NCBI RefSeq assembly: GCF_015624425.1
Contig: NZ_CP049919.1
Span: forward strand, 2,356,001 to 2,420,000
Direction of reading: 5' to 3'
From: Roseateles sp. DAIF2
Lineage (GTDB): Bacteria > Pseudomonadota > Gammaproteobacteria > Burkholderiales > Burkholderiaceae_C
Length of the DNA: 64,000 nucleotides
Made by a program: the position numbers and the translations under genes. Positions 48,981-57,623 of this stretch are shown one piece after another. Numbering within the stretch: the first letter of the stretch is position 1; each line of letters starts with the position of its first letter. The notes beneath the pieces are model-generated. The model was not told the DNA's origin, ran no database searches, and worked only from the letters and a program-made list of their open reading frames with translations.

Positions 48981-51461
48981 TCACGGTAGACCCAAGGCCT
49001 GTCGCACCAGCTCGCGCTGCTGCCGCTGGTGCAGGCCGGTCGAGGCGGTGGCGCCGGCGGCCGTGACCGCGCGCGACACCTCGACCAGACGGGCTTGCGG
49101 TGGGCAGAGCGCGGCCAGATCGTCGCGCACCTGGGCCCAGGCGCCCTGGTTGCGGGTCTCCTCCTGGGCCCAGACCAGGGTCTCGAGCCGCGGGTAGCGC
49201 GCCAGCAGCGCGGCCAGCTCCTGGTGTGGGAAGGGGTAGAGCTGCTCCAGACGCAGCAGGGCCAGGCCCTGGGCCATGTCCTCGCCCAGTGCGGCGCGCT
49301 CGCGCTGCAGCGCGTAGAACAGCTTGCCGCTGCACAGCAGCAGGCGGCGCACCTGAGCGGGCGCCGCCTCGGCATCGTCCAGTACCGGCCGGAAGCCGCC
49401 GTCCAGCAGCTCGGCCAGGCTGGCGCGGGCACCGGCTTCCTTGTGCAGCTGGGTCTTGGGTGTCATCACCACCAGCGGCTTGCGCTCGGGATCTAGGGCC
49501 TGGCGGCGCAGCAGATGGAACCATTGCGCGGCGGTCGAGGGGCAGGCCACACGCAGATTGTCGGCACCGCACAGCTGCAGGAAGCGGCTTATGAAGCCGC
49601 TCGAATGCTCGGGGCCGATGCCCTCGTAGCCATGCGGCAGCAGCACGGCCAGGGCCGAACGGTAGCCCCATTTCTCCTCGCCGGCGGCCAGGTACTGGTC
49701 GACGAAGACCTGGGCGCCATTGACGAAGTCGCCGAACTGCGCTTCCCAGAGGGTCAGGCCTTGCCGGTCCTGCACGCTGTGGCCGTACTCATAGCCCAGC
49801 ACCGCCTCTTCCGAGAGCGGCGAGTTGATTGCCTCGAAGCGGGCGGTCCCGGGGGCTACCTGCTGCAACGGCACGAAGACCGCCGGATGTTCCGCGTTCT
49901 GGCTGTGCCAGACCGCCTGCCGATGCATGAAGGTGCCACGGCCGACGTCCATGCCGGAGAGGCGCACGTCGATGCCGGCGTGCAGCAGCGAAGCATAGGC
50001 CAGGTTCTCGGCCAGGCACCAGTCGATGCGAGGCTCGGCAGCGTCGATCGCCAGCCGCCATTGTCCGATCAGCGCGGCGATCAACGGATGCGGCTCGAAC
50101 TGCGCGGGCAGCCGCGTCATTGCCTGTAGCAGGACAGCAAGCTGCGGCTGGGATAGCGGCGCCGCCGCGGCGGGGGGCGGGGCCATCTGTAGGTTGGCCT
50201 CGAGCCGGCCGGCACCCGGGATTGCGTCCGCAGTGCTGAACCGCCGCTGCCAGGCCAGGCGCCGCGCCGCCAGGTCGGCGTCGCCCACACCGCAGTCCCG
50301 CGCCTGCAGCTCCACCACCGTGGGGCGGCGCTGCAGCTGCGGGTACAGCCGCGGGCTGGTCAGCGCCGGCAGGTCATGCTCGGAATGGCCCAGGCGACGG
50401 CAGCCGATCAGGTCGATCAGCACATCGGCGCCGAAGCGCTGGCGGTAGTCGAGGGCCAGCCGCGCGGCTCGGGCCAGCAGAGCGGGCGCCTCGGCGTTCA
50501 GGCGCAGCACCGGCGCGTCGATCATGCGGGCCACATCGGTGCAGTAGCGCGCCGCGCGACCATCCATCGGGTTGGGCTCGGTGAAGCCGAGCTGGTTGTT
50601 GATGATCACATGCACCGTGCCGCCGACCGAGTAGCCGGGCCGCTGCGCCAGCATCAGGGTCTCCATCACGACGCCCTGGCCGGCGAAGGCGGCGTCGCCA
50701 TGCAGCACCAGGGTGGCGCAGCGGCGCTGGCGGCGCGCCGCTGCGCGCGCCATGCCCAGCACCACCGGATAGACGCTCTGCAGATGCGAGGGGTTGTGGG
50801 CCAGGGTCAGCATCAGCTCGCCGCGCTCGGTGCGCAGCCGGCTGCGGCCGCCCAGGTGATAGACCAGGTCGCGATGCGCCGCGTCCGCATCGGCGCCGAA
50901 ATGCGCCAGCGCCTGCGCCGGTGGCAGGCCCAGCAGGTTGACCAGCAGGTTGAGCCGGCCGCGGTGCGGCATGCCCATGAAGACCTCCTGCATGCCCTGG
51001 GACGCGGCGCGCGCCAGCAGCGCATCCAGCAGCGGCAGCAGGGCCTCGTGGCCCTCCAGCGAGAAGCGCTTGGCCTGCGGGTGCTGCTCCGCGACATGGT
51101 GCTCCCAGGCCTGGGCCTGCAGCAGGCGTTCCAGCAGGGGCCCGCCATGGTTCTGCGCCTCGTCATCTTCTTCTTCCATGCGCGCCTGCAGCCAGGCGCG
51201 GCGCTGTGGGTCACGCAGCGCGCTGGCATCCAGCGCCAGCGCGCCGCAGTAGATCGCCTTCAGGCGCCGGTCGAGTCCCTGCACGCTCGGATCGTCGGGC
51301 GCCAGGCCGAAGGCCGCCGGTGCCAGCAGTTCGGCCGCATCGGCGGTGGGCGCCAGCGCCAGCGGGTCGAGCGCGGCGCAGCGGTGGCCCTGCTCGCGAT
51401 GGGCATCGATGAAGCGCTGGATGGCGGAGCCGGGCGCCGGGCTGAGGTCATGCTGGGGCAT
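48981..51461 (-). CDS. Short, divergent 2-oxoglutarate dehydrogenase E1-like protein (826 aa)
   Basis: ThDP-dependent decarboxylase homologous to SucA. Recognisable blocks are MQEVFMGMPHRGRLNLLVNL, VYHLGGRSRLRTERGELMLT, LVLHGDAAFAGQGVVMETL, IINNQLGFTEPNP, and GHEYGxS-like VLGYEYGHSVQDRQGLTLWE. It is about 100 residues shorter than ordinary SucA: it begins at the HREQGH region and lacks the N-terminal E2-interacting segment. Conserved positions differ: GHNEADEP is GHSEHDLP, and the HRHAV block is HRQAV. No sucB or lpd is beside it. It may be a second E1 paralogue with another 2-oxoacid substrate, and SucA identity is not claimed. Confidence 0.8.
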   Translation of the reverse strand: MPQHDLSPAPGSAIQRFIDAHREQGHRCAALDPLALAPTADAAELLAPAAFGLAPDDPSVQGLDRRLKAIYCGALALDASALRDPQRRAWLQARMEEEDDEAQNHGGPLLERLLQAQAWEHHVAEQHPQAKRFSLEGHEALLPLLDALLARAASQGMQEVFMGMPHRGRLNLLVNLLGLPPAQALAHFGADADAAHRDLVYHLGGRSRLRTERGELMLTLAHNPSHLQSVYPVVLGMARAAARRQRRCATLVLHGDAAFAGQGVVMETLMLAQRPGYSVGGTVHVIINNQLGFTEPNPMDGRAARYCTDVARMIDAPVLRLNAEAPALLARAARLALDYRQRFGADVLIDLIGCRRLGHSEHDLPALTSPRLYPQLQRRPTVVELQARDCGVGDADLAARRLAWQRRFSTADAIPGAGRLEANLQMAPPPAAAAPLSQPQLAVLLQAMTRLPAQFEPHPLIAALIGQWRLAIDAAEPRIDWCLAENLAYASLLHAGIDVRLSGMDVGRGTFMHRQAVWHSQNAEHPAVFVPLQQVAPGTARFEAINSPLSEEAVLGYEYGHSVQDRQGLTLWEAQFGDFVNGAQVFVDQYLAAGEEKWGYRSALAVLLPHGYEGIGPEHSSGFISRFLQLCGADNLRVACPSTAAQWFHLLRRQALDPERKPLVVMTPKTQLHKEAGARASLAELLDGGFRPVLDDAEAAPAQVRRLLLCSGKLFYALQRERAALGEDMAQGLALLRLEQLYPFPHQELAALLARYPRLETLVWAQEETRNQGAWAQVRDDLAALCPPQARLVEVSRAVTAAGATASTGLHQRQQRELVRQALGLP

Positions 51462-51568
51462 TGAAGGAATCTCCCTGTCTGGGTCGGTAGATCACGCGGG
51501 CATGGCGCCGCCCGAGCCGGCGGCTGCCGGCCCTGGTGGGCTGGGGGGTGAGGCGGGCCGAGAGGGCC

Positions 51569-53110
51569 CTAGAGCTGGAAGGCGCGCACCACGTCGGTCA
51601 GCTGGCGCGCCTGATCCTGCAGCGCGCGGGCGGAAGCGGTGCTCTGCTCGACCATCGCGGCGTTCTTCTGCGTCGTGTCGTCCATCTGCACGATCGCGGT
51701 GTTGACCTGCTCGATGCCGCTGCTCTGCTCGTGGCTGGAGGCGGTGATCTCGGCCACCACATCGCTGACCCGCTTGATGCTGGCCACCACCTGCTGCATC
51801 GTCGCGCCGGCCTGCTCGACCATCTTGCTGCCGGTACCGACCTGGTCGACCGAGTCGTCGATCAGGGTCTTGATCTCCTTGGCGGCCTGCGCGCTGCGCT
51901 GCGCCAGGCTGCGCACCTCGGAGGCCACGACCGCGAAGCCGCGGCCCTGCTCGCCGGCGCGCGCGGCCTCCACCGCCGCATTCAGCGCCAGGATATTGGT
52001 CTGGAAGGCGATGCCGTCGATCACGCCGATGATCTCGACGATGCGTTTGGAGGAGGCGGAGATCGAGTTCATCGTGTCGATCACCTGGCCCACCACCTCG
52101 CCGCCCTGGGTGGCGACGCCCGAGGCCGAGCGGGCCGAGTTGTTGGCCTGGCTGGCGTTGTCGGCGCTGAGCCTGACCGCCGAGGTCAGCTGCTCCATCG
52201 CCGCGGCCGTCTGCTGCAGCGCGCTGGCCTGCTGCTCGGTGCGGGCCGACAGGTCGGAATTGCCCTGCGCCACATCGTGGGCGGCATTGACGATGGTGTC
52301 GGCGCCCTGGCGCACCTCGGAGACGATGCGGTGCAGGCTGTCCACCATATGCTGCAGCGCCGCGATCAGGCGGCCGACCTCGTCCTTGCCGACCGCCCGG
52401 ACCCGGTAGGTCAGGTTGCCGGCGGCGACCGATTCGGCCAGCTCGATCGCCTGGCGCACCGGGCCGGTGATCGAGCGGGTGATCAGCAGGGCGGTGCCGG
52501 CACCCAGCAGCACCGCCAGCACCGAGGCCGCGATCATCTTCAGCTTGGCCGTCTGCGACTGGCTCTTGGCCTCGGCCACATCGGCGCTCATGGCCTGGGC
52601 CTGGTGGTCGACCATCTTGTCGATCAGCGCGTAGTAGCGGGCCTGCGGGCCCGCCAGCTCGTCCTGGTAGAGCGCCATGGCCTCCTCGCGCTTGCCGGCG
52701 TTCAGCAGGTCGAAGATCTTGCGCACCACCGCGCCATAGGCCTTGCGGGCCTGGCTCTGCTCCTCGAAGATGGCCTTGCTGGCATCGGTGTGCAGCAGCT
52801 TTTCGAAGCGGGCCAGGTTCTCGGTGTTGGTGGCGCGGATCGTCGCGTACTCGTCGATATGGCGCTTCTGGCGTTCGGCGTCCTGGGCCAGCAGGATGCG
52901 GCCCAGGGTCAGGGCGCCGCGGTCGCCGACGCTCTTGATCTGGTTGCTCAGCGCGATCTGCGCGTAGCGGTCGTCGACCACCCGGTCCATCGTGTCCCCG
53001 ACGCCGTTCAGCACCGAGAAACCCACGCCCAGTATCACCAGCAACAACGCGATCACGACCGAGAAAGCCAAGGCCAGACGCGAACCGATAGGCAGGTTCG
53101 ACAATTTCAT
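51569..53110 (-). CDS. Methyl-accepting chemotaxis protein (513 aa)
   Basis: Transmembrane chemoreceptor. TM1 is at about residues 10-32 and TM2 near 190-210, framing a helical ligand domain (QIALSNQIKSVGDRGALTLG, then KRHIDEYATIRA). HAMP follows (ITGPVRQAIELAESVAAGNL). The signalling hairpin tip is IIGVIDGIAFQTNILALNAA, then EAARAGEQGRGFAVVA. The C-terminus ends DVVRAFQL with no CheR/CheB pentapeptide. No che genes are nearby. ATG 53110 is chosen for the signal-anchor MKLSNLPIGSRLALAFSV. Confidence 0.95.
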   Translation of the reverse strand: MKLSNLPIGSRLALAFSVVIALLLVILGVGFSVLNGVGDTMDRVVDDRYAQIALSNQIKSVGDRGALTLGRILLAQDAERQKRHIDEYATIRATNTENLARFEKLLHTDASKAIFEEQSQARKAYGAVVRKIFDLLNAGKREEAMALYQDELAGPQARYYALIDKMVDHQAQAMSADVAEAKSQSQTAKLKMIAASVLAVLLGAGTALLITRSITGPVRQAIELAESVAAGNLTYRVRAVGKDEVGRLIAALQHMVDSLHRIVSEVRQGADTIVNAAHDVAQGNSDLSARTEQQASALQQTAAAMEQLTSAVRLSADNASQANNSARSASGVATQGGEVVGQVIDTMNSISASSKRIVEIIGVIDGIAFQTNILALNAAVEAARAGEQGRGFAVVASEVRSLAQRSAQAAKEIKTLIDDSVDQVGTGSKMVEQAGATMQQVVASIKRVSDVVAEITASSHEQSSGIEQVNTAIVQMDDTTQKNAAMVEQSTASARALQDQARQLTDVVRAFQL

Positions 53111-53286
53111 TTCCGACTCCCTTACTGCTGCAACAACCCTGAACGCCGGATGACAGCCGGCGAAGACCTGGCGAGCCCGTGGCCGCTCACGTCTTGTCAC
53201 AAGGTAGTTCCTCGGGCACCGGATTTCGATGACAGTTGCCGCCGACTTTGCGGCGCCTTTCACGAAAGCGGGCCGGGCCGGCCAAG

Positions 53287-53310
53287 AAAAAGGCCCGGCA
53301 AAGCCGGGCC
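53287..53310 (-). terminator. Rho-independent terminator of the Bug receptor gene
   Basis: On the minus strand: GGCCCGGC, loop TTT, GCCGGGCC, then TTTTTC. It lies 27 bases after the stop. The rest of the 227-base gap to the chemoreceptor start shows no gene. Confidence 0.85.
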
Positions 53311-53337
53311 CGGGTCGGGAGAGCAGCGCGAAAACGC

Positions 53338-54375
53338 TCAGTCGAGCTTGGCGCCGGAGCGCTTGACCACACCCTCGTACTTGGCCAGCTCGCTACGCAC
53401 GAAGGCGCCAAACTGCTCGGGCGTGCTGGGCGCCGGCTCGGCCATCAGGCTGGCCATGCGGGTCTTCATCTCGGGCGAGTTCAAGGCTTCGACGAAGGCG
53501 GCGTTCAGGGTCTTGACGGTGTCCGGCGCCATCTTGGCCGGGCCGAACAGGCCGAACCAGGTGTTGATGTCGAACTTGGCCAGGCCCAGATTGGCCGGAC
53601 TTTCGGCGATCGCCGGGATTTCCGGCTGGGCGGCGGCGCGCTTGGCGGTGGTGACCGCGATCGCCTTCAGCTTGCCGGACTTGATATTGGCCGAGGCGCT
53701 GGCCAGGTTGTCGAAGTTCAGGTCCACCTGGCCGGAGACCAGGGCCAGCTGGGCCGGGTTGCCGCCCGAGTAGGGGATATGGGTCATGAACACGCCGGCC
53801 TGGGCCTTGAACATCTCGCCGGCCAGGTGGCCGGCGCTGCCGTTGCCGCCCGAGCCATAGTTCAGCTTGCCGGGGTTCTTCTTGGCGTAGGCGACCAGGT
53901 CGGCCACGCTGTCGATCTTCAGGCGCTGCGCGGCCTCGGCGTTCATCACCAGCACATTGGGCACGCGGGCGACCAGGGTGATCGGCGTGAAGTCGCGGAT
54001 CGGGTCGTAGGGGATCTTGGCGAACAGCCAGGGGTTGATCGCATGGGTCGCGACGGCGCCCATCACAATGGTCTGGCCATCGGGGGCGGCCTTGGCGACC
54101 TGGTCGGCGCCCAGATTACCGCCGGCACCGGCCTTGTTCTCGATGATCACGACGCCCAGCTTGTCCTTGACCCGCTCGGCCAGCGCGCGCGCGACGATGT
54201 CCAGCGGGCCTCCCGGCGCATAGGGCACGACCAGGCGGATCGGCTTGCCCTGCTGGGCCAGAGCGCCGGCGGACAGGCCGAAGGCGCCGAAAAGGCCAAG
54301 ACCCGCGAGCAGGGTCAGCCGGCGGGTCTTGCGAAGGGAAGAGGACAAAGAAGAGGTCGAGCGGGTGTGATTCAT
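53338..54375 (-). CDS. Bug-family tripartite tricarboxylate receptor protein (345 aa)
   Basis: Periplasmic solute-binding protein of the TctC/Bug class, abundant in Burkholderiales. The signal region is RRLTLLAGLGLFGAFGLSAG, with a long N-terminal extension. Family blocks are IRLVVPYAPGGPLDIVARAL, VIIENKAGAGGNLGADQVAK, NYGSGGNGSAGHLAGEMFKA and HIPYSGGNPAQLALVSGQVD. No TctAB membrane genes are adjacent, which is usual for orphan Bug proteins. The ligand is unknown. Confidence 0.93.
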   Translation of the reverse strand: MNHTRSTSSLSSSLRKTRRLTLLAGLGLFGAFGLSAGALAQQGKPIRLVVPYAPGGPLDIVARALAERVKDKLGVVIIENKAGAGGNLGADQVAKAAPDGQTIVMGAVATHAINPWLFAKIPYDPIRDFTPITLVARVPNVLVMNAEAAQRLKIDSVADLVAYAKKNPGKLNYGSGGNGSAGHLAGEMFKAQAGVFMTHIPYSGGNPAQLALVSGQVDLNFDNLASASANIKSGKLKAIAVTTAKRAAAQPEIPAIAESPANLGLAKFDINTWFGLFGPAKMAPDTVKTLNAAFVEALNSPEMKTRMASLMAEPAPSTPEQFGAFVRSELAKYEGVVKRSGAKLD

Positions 54376-54466
54376 CCCGCAAGCCTAGCAGGCCCGCATG
54401 GCGGGCCTGGCCGGATCCGGCGCACAGCGCACGCCGGGGCGAACCGGCGTGCGACCTTGTTCACGC

Positions 54467-55576
54467 TCAGGCCGGCTTGACCAGCTTGGCGCGCGCCCAG
54501 GCGTCGGCGACGCGGGCCGGCGTGCTCTGCTCGCGCTGCACGCGCTCCAGCAGCTCGGCCACGCGCTCTCGGATGCGGCCGACCTCGGCCATCACCGCGC
54601 TCTCCTCGCCCTCGCCGCGGTACTCGCGCGCCACCGAGATGATGCCGCCGGCGTTGACCAGGTAGTCGGGCAGGTAGGCGATGCCACGGGCCTGCAGTGC
54701 ATCGCCATCGGCCGCGGTGGCCAGCTGGTTGTTGGCGGCGCCGGCGATCAGCTTGGCGGCGATGGTCGGCACGCTCTGCGCGTTCAGCGCGGCGCCCAGG
54801 GCGCAGGGGGCCAGCACATCGGCCTCGGCGGCGATGATGGCCTCGATGCCGACCGCGGTGGCGCCGAACTGGGCCTGCGCGCGCTCGACCTTGGCCGCGT
54901 CGATGTCGGCGACGACCAGCTTGGCGCCGGCCTGGTGCAGATACTCGGCCAGATGCCAGCCGACCGCGCCCAGACCCTGGATCGCGACGCGGCTGCCTTC
55001 CAGCGAGGCGCGGCCCAGCACGCGCTTGACACCTTCGTCGATCGAGACGAACACGCCGTAGGCAGTCTTGGGGCTGGGGTCGCCGCCGAAGGCGCCATCG
55101 CGCGGGATGCCGCTGACGTACTGCGTCTGGCTCTGCATGCCGCGCATGTCGGCGGTGGTGGTGCCGACATCCTCGGCGGTGATGTAGTCGCCGGCCAGCG
55201 ACTGCACGGCGCGGCCGAAGGCGGCGAACAGCGCGGCGCGGTCGAAGTCACCTTGCGGCTTGATGATCACCGCCTTGCCGCCGCCGAAGGGCAGGTCGGC
55301 CAGGGCGTTCTTCAGGCTCATGCCCTGCGACAGGCGCAGCGCGTCGTTCAGCGCGGCCAGTTCGTTGTCGTAGCTCCAGAAGCGGCAGCCGCCGAAGGCC
55401 GGGCCGCGGGCGGTGCTGTGCACCGCGAGGATCGCGCGCAGGCCGGTCTGGGCATCGGCGGCCAGCAGCACCTTTTCATGCGGCGCCTGGTCGGGCAGAC
55501 CGAACAGGGAGGAGGGGAGCGAGGAAGCGGGGGCGGCCGCGAGGGCGCGCGCGAGATCGTTGGTGATCGCGTTCAT
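54467..55576 (-). CDS. Glu/Leu/Phe/Val dehydrogenase, leucine-type (369 aa)
   Basis: NAD-dependent oxidative deaminase of branched-chain or aromatic amino acids. The substrate/catalytic region is RGPAFGGCRFWSYDNELAAL, then GMSLKNALADLPFGGGKAVI with the two conserved lysines. TAEDVGTTTADMRGMQ and the Rossmann motif VAIQGLGAVGWHLAEYLHQA follow. The C-terminus has LPDYLVNAGGIISVA. Length (369) is close to leucine dehydrogenases. The neighbouring dioxygenase may act on similar amino acids. Confidence 0.9.
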   Translation of the reverse strand: MNAITNDLARALAAAPASSLPSSLFGLPDQAPHEKVLLAADAQTGLRAILAVHSTARGPAFGGCRFWSYDNELAALNDALRLSQGMSLKNALADLPFGGGKAVIIKPQGDFDRAALFAAFGRAVQSLAGDYITAEDVGTTTADMRGMQSQTQYVSGIPRDGAFGGDPSPKTAYGVFVSIDEGVKRVLGRASLEGSRVAIQGLGAVGWHLAEYLHQAGAKLVVADIDAAKVERAQAQFGATAVGIEAIIAAEADVLAPCALGAALNAQSVPTIAAKLIAGAANNQLATAADGDALQARGIAYLPDYLVNAGGIISVAREYRGEGEESAVMAEVGRIRERVAELLERVQREQSTPARVADAWARAKLVKPA

Positions 55577-55747
55577 GTCGGAGCGAAGAGGGCACTCGTG
55601 ATGCGTGAATGGGGTGGCGCGCGCCGCCAGGGGCGGGGCACCGCAAGCCGCGCTTGTGGCGCGGCCGGCATCCAGTTTAACGGGGCGAGATGCGCCCGGC
55701 CCTGCGGCATGGACATGGAGCCATGCCGCGCTTGCATCGGCGCAGGC

Positions 55748-56476
55748 TCAGGGCCCCTGGAAGCCGCCGGCGCGCAGGGTCACGACCAGGGTGTCGCGGT
55801 GGCCATGCTCGGCCGCCGGCTGGATCGGGGTGGTCTCGTGGATCATGCGCTCGTCGTCGAGCAGCAGCAGAGTCCAGGGCGCGCTCATCGTGAAGCGCTG
55901 GCCCTGCGGGCCGCGGGCCTCGAAGACGCGCGACTCGCCGCCCTTGATGCCCTCGCGCCCGATCAGGAACACCGCGACCAGGTCGACGCCGTCGCGGTGC
56001 GCGCCCTCGGGCGTCGGGCGGCCGATGCCGTCGGTGGTGTCGATGCGGAATTGGTGCGCCTCGATGAACCAGGGTTGAACCCCCTTCAGCGCCGAGGCCA
56101 CGCCGGCCAGGCCCTGCATCAGCGCGCTCCAGGCGGGCAGGGCGACGGCCTCCGCCTGCATCGGTTCGAACCAGCGCTCGATGCCGCCATGCAGCGCGTT
56201 GTAGTCCAGCGGCTGCCAATGCGCGCGGTGCTCGACCTGGCGCAAGGCCTGACCCTCGACGGCCTCGAAGCAGCTGTGGCGGCGAAAGCGATAACGACCG
56301 CCGTCGCGCAGATAGCCGTCCGGCGGCAGCTGGTTCCAGAACGGCTCCAGCGCGGCGAGCTGCTCCCCCGTGACGCCGAAGGCCCGCTGCACGCTTGCGG
56401 GCGAGATCACCGCATGACCTAGCTCCTTGAGCTGGGTCTCGAAACGGTCGACGGCGACATAAGGGGGCTCGAACAT
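55748..56476 (-). CDS. 2-oxoglutarate/Fe(II) dioxygenase, PF10014-like (242 aa)
   Basis: Non-haem iron dioxygenase. The metal triad is visible: GAHRDGVDLVAVFLIGREGI (H and D) and MIHETTPIQP (second H), with a likely 2-oxoglutarate Arg in HRDTLVVTLR. FIEAHQFRIDTTDG precedes the site. The layout fits the 2OG-Fe_Oxy family that includes bacterial L-isoleucine dioxygenase and related free amino acid hydroxylases. The start ATG 56476 shares one base with the reductase stop (TGATG), so it is translationally coupled. A leucine-type dehydrogenase follows. The substrate is inferred, not shown. Confidence 0.75.
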   Translation of the reverse strand: MFEPPYVAVDRFETQLKELGHAVISPASVQRAFGVTGEQLAALEPFWNQLPPDGYLRDGGRYRFRRHSCFEAVEGQALRQVEHRAHWQPLDYNALHGGIERWFEPMQAEAVALPAWSALMQGLAGVASALKGVQPWFIEAHQFRIDTTDGIGRPTPEGAHRDGVDLVAVFLIGREGIKGGESRVFEARGPQGQRFTMSAPWTLLLLDDERMIHETTPIQPAAEHGHRDTLVVTLRAGGFQGP

Positions 56477-57507
56477 CAATGCTTGTCTGCTTCGGAGGTG
56501 AATGAATCGGCGTAGAACTCGTCCGCCGGGAGCTTGCACTGTGCCACGAAGTCGCGCTGCGCCGATTCGACGACGATAGGCGCGCCGCAGGCATAGACCT
56601 GGTGGCCGGACAGGTCCGGGAAATCGGCCATCACCGCCTGGTGCACGAAGCCGGTGCGGCCGCTCCAGTCGTCCTCGGCCTTGGGCTCGGACAGGACCGG
56701 CACATAGCTGAGATTCGGAATCGCGCTGACGGCCTGCAGGGCCCAGTCGTGCAGATAGAGGTCGGCCTTGCTGCGGCAGCCCCAGTACAGCGTGGTGGGG
56801 CGCGTCAGACCCAGGTGCTGGATGCGCTCGACGATGGCCTTGATCGGCGCGAAGCCGGTGCCGCTGGCCAGCAGGATCATCGGCTTGTCCGAGTCCTCGC
56901 GCAGGAAGAAGCTGCCGAACGGGCCCTCCATGCGCAGGATGTCCTTTTCCTTCATCGCGCCGAACACATGGTCGGTGAACTTGCCGCCGGGCATGTGGCG
57001 GATGTGCAGCTCGATTGCGGCCGGCGTGCCCAGGTTGTGCGGCGCGTTGGCCATCGAGTAGCTGCGGCGCGCGCCGTCGCGCAGGATGAACTCGACATAC
57101 TGGCCGGCGTGGAACTGGAAGTTCTGCGTGGCCGGCAACTGCAGGCGCACGACGGCTACGTCGGTGGCGGGTTTCTCCAGGCTTAGCACGCGGCTGGGCA
57201 GCTTCAGCACCGCGAACTCGCCGGCGCCCGGCACGGTGCGGGCCTCCAGCACGCAATCGGTCTGCGGCGTTGCGCAGCAGGTCAGCACCAGGCCGGCGGC
57301 TTCCTCCTCCGGCGTCAAGGTCTTGGGCTGGTGCGCGCCGTGGATCACGCGGCCCCCCAGCAGCCGGCTCTTGCAGGAACCGCAGGCGCCGTCCTTGCAG
57401 CCATAGGGCAGGCCCACGCCCTGGCGGATCGCGGCACCCAGCATGGTTTCATCGCGTTCGACCTCGAAGACGCGGCCGCTGGGCTGGACGGTGACCTGGA
57501 AATTCAT
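56476..57507 (-). CDS. 2Fe-2S/FAD/NAD(P)H oxidoreductase, CDP-6-deoxyglucoseen reductase-like (343 aa)
   Basis: Electron-transfer reductase. The N-terminal plant-type ferredoxin (residues 1-90) has GVGLPYGCKDGACGSCKSRL with three cysteines, and the fourth in VLTCCATPQ. The FAD domain has FHAGQYVEFILRDGARRSYS, then SMANAPHN. The NAD domain has ILLASGTGFAPIKAIVERIQ and LYWGCRSKADLYL. ATG 57507 (MNFQVTVQ) is chosen. It resembles AscD-like and phenol/toluene reductase components. It could supply electrons to a partner not encoded here. Confidence 0.92.
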   Translation of the reverse strand: MNFQVTVQPSGRVFEVERDETMLGAAIRQGVGLPYGCKDGACGSCKSRLLGGRVIHGAHQPKTLTPEEEAAGLVLTCCATPQTDCVLEARTVPGAGEFAVLKLPSRVLSLEKPATDVAVVRLQLPATQNFQFHAGQYVEFILRDGARRSYSMANAPHNLGTPAAIELHIRHMPGGKFTDHVFGAMKEKDILRMEGPFGSFFLREDSDKPMILLASGTGFAPIKAIVERIQHLGLTRPTTLYWGCRSKADLYLHDWALQAVSAIPNLSYVPVLSEPKAEDDWSGRTGFVHQAVMADFPDLSGHQVYACGAPIVVESAQRDFVAQCKLPADEFYADSFTSEADKH

Positions 57508-57623
57508 GGCAATGAGGGTGCTGCGGGACGCAGGCGTGGCTGACAAAAACGCGGCCCGTCTCGTCGCGGAGCGGGCCGTACACTCGCCCTCTATTTTGCC
57601 CGAGCCCCGAAAGCCCTGCCCCC

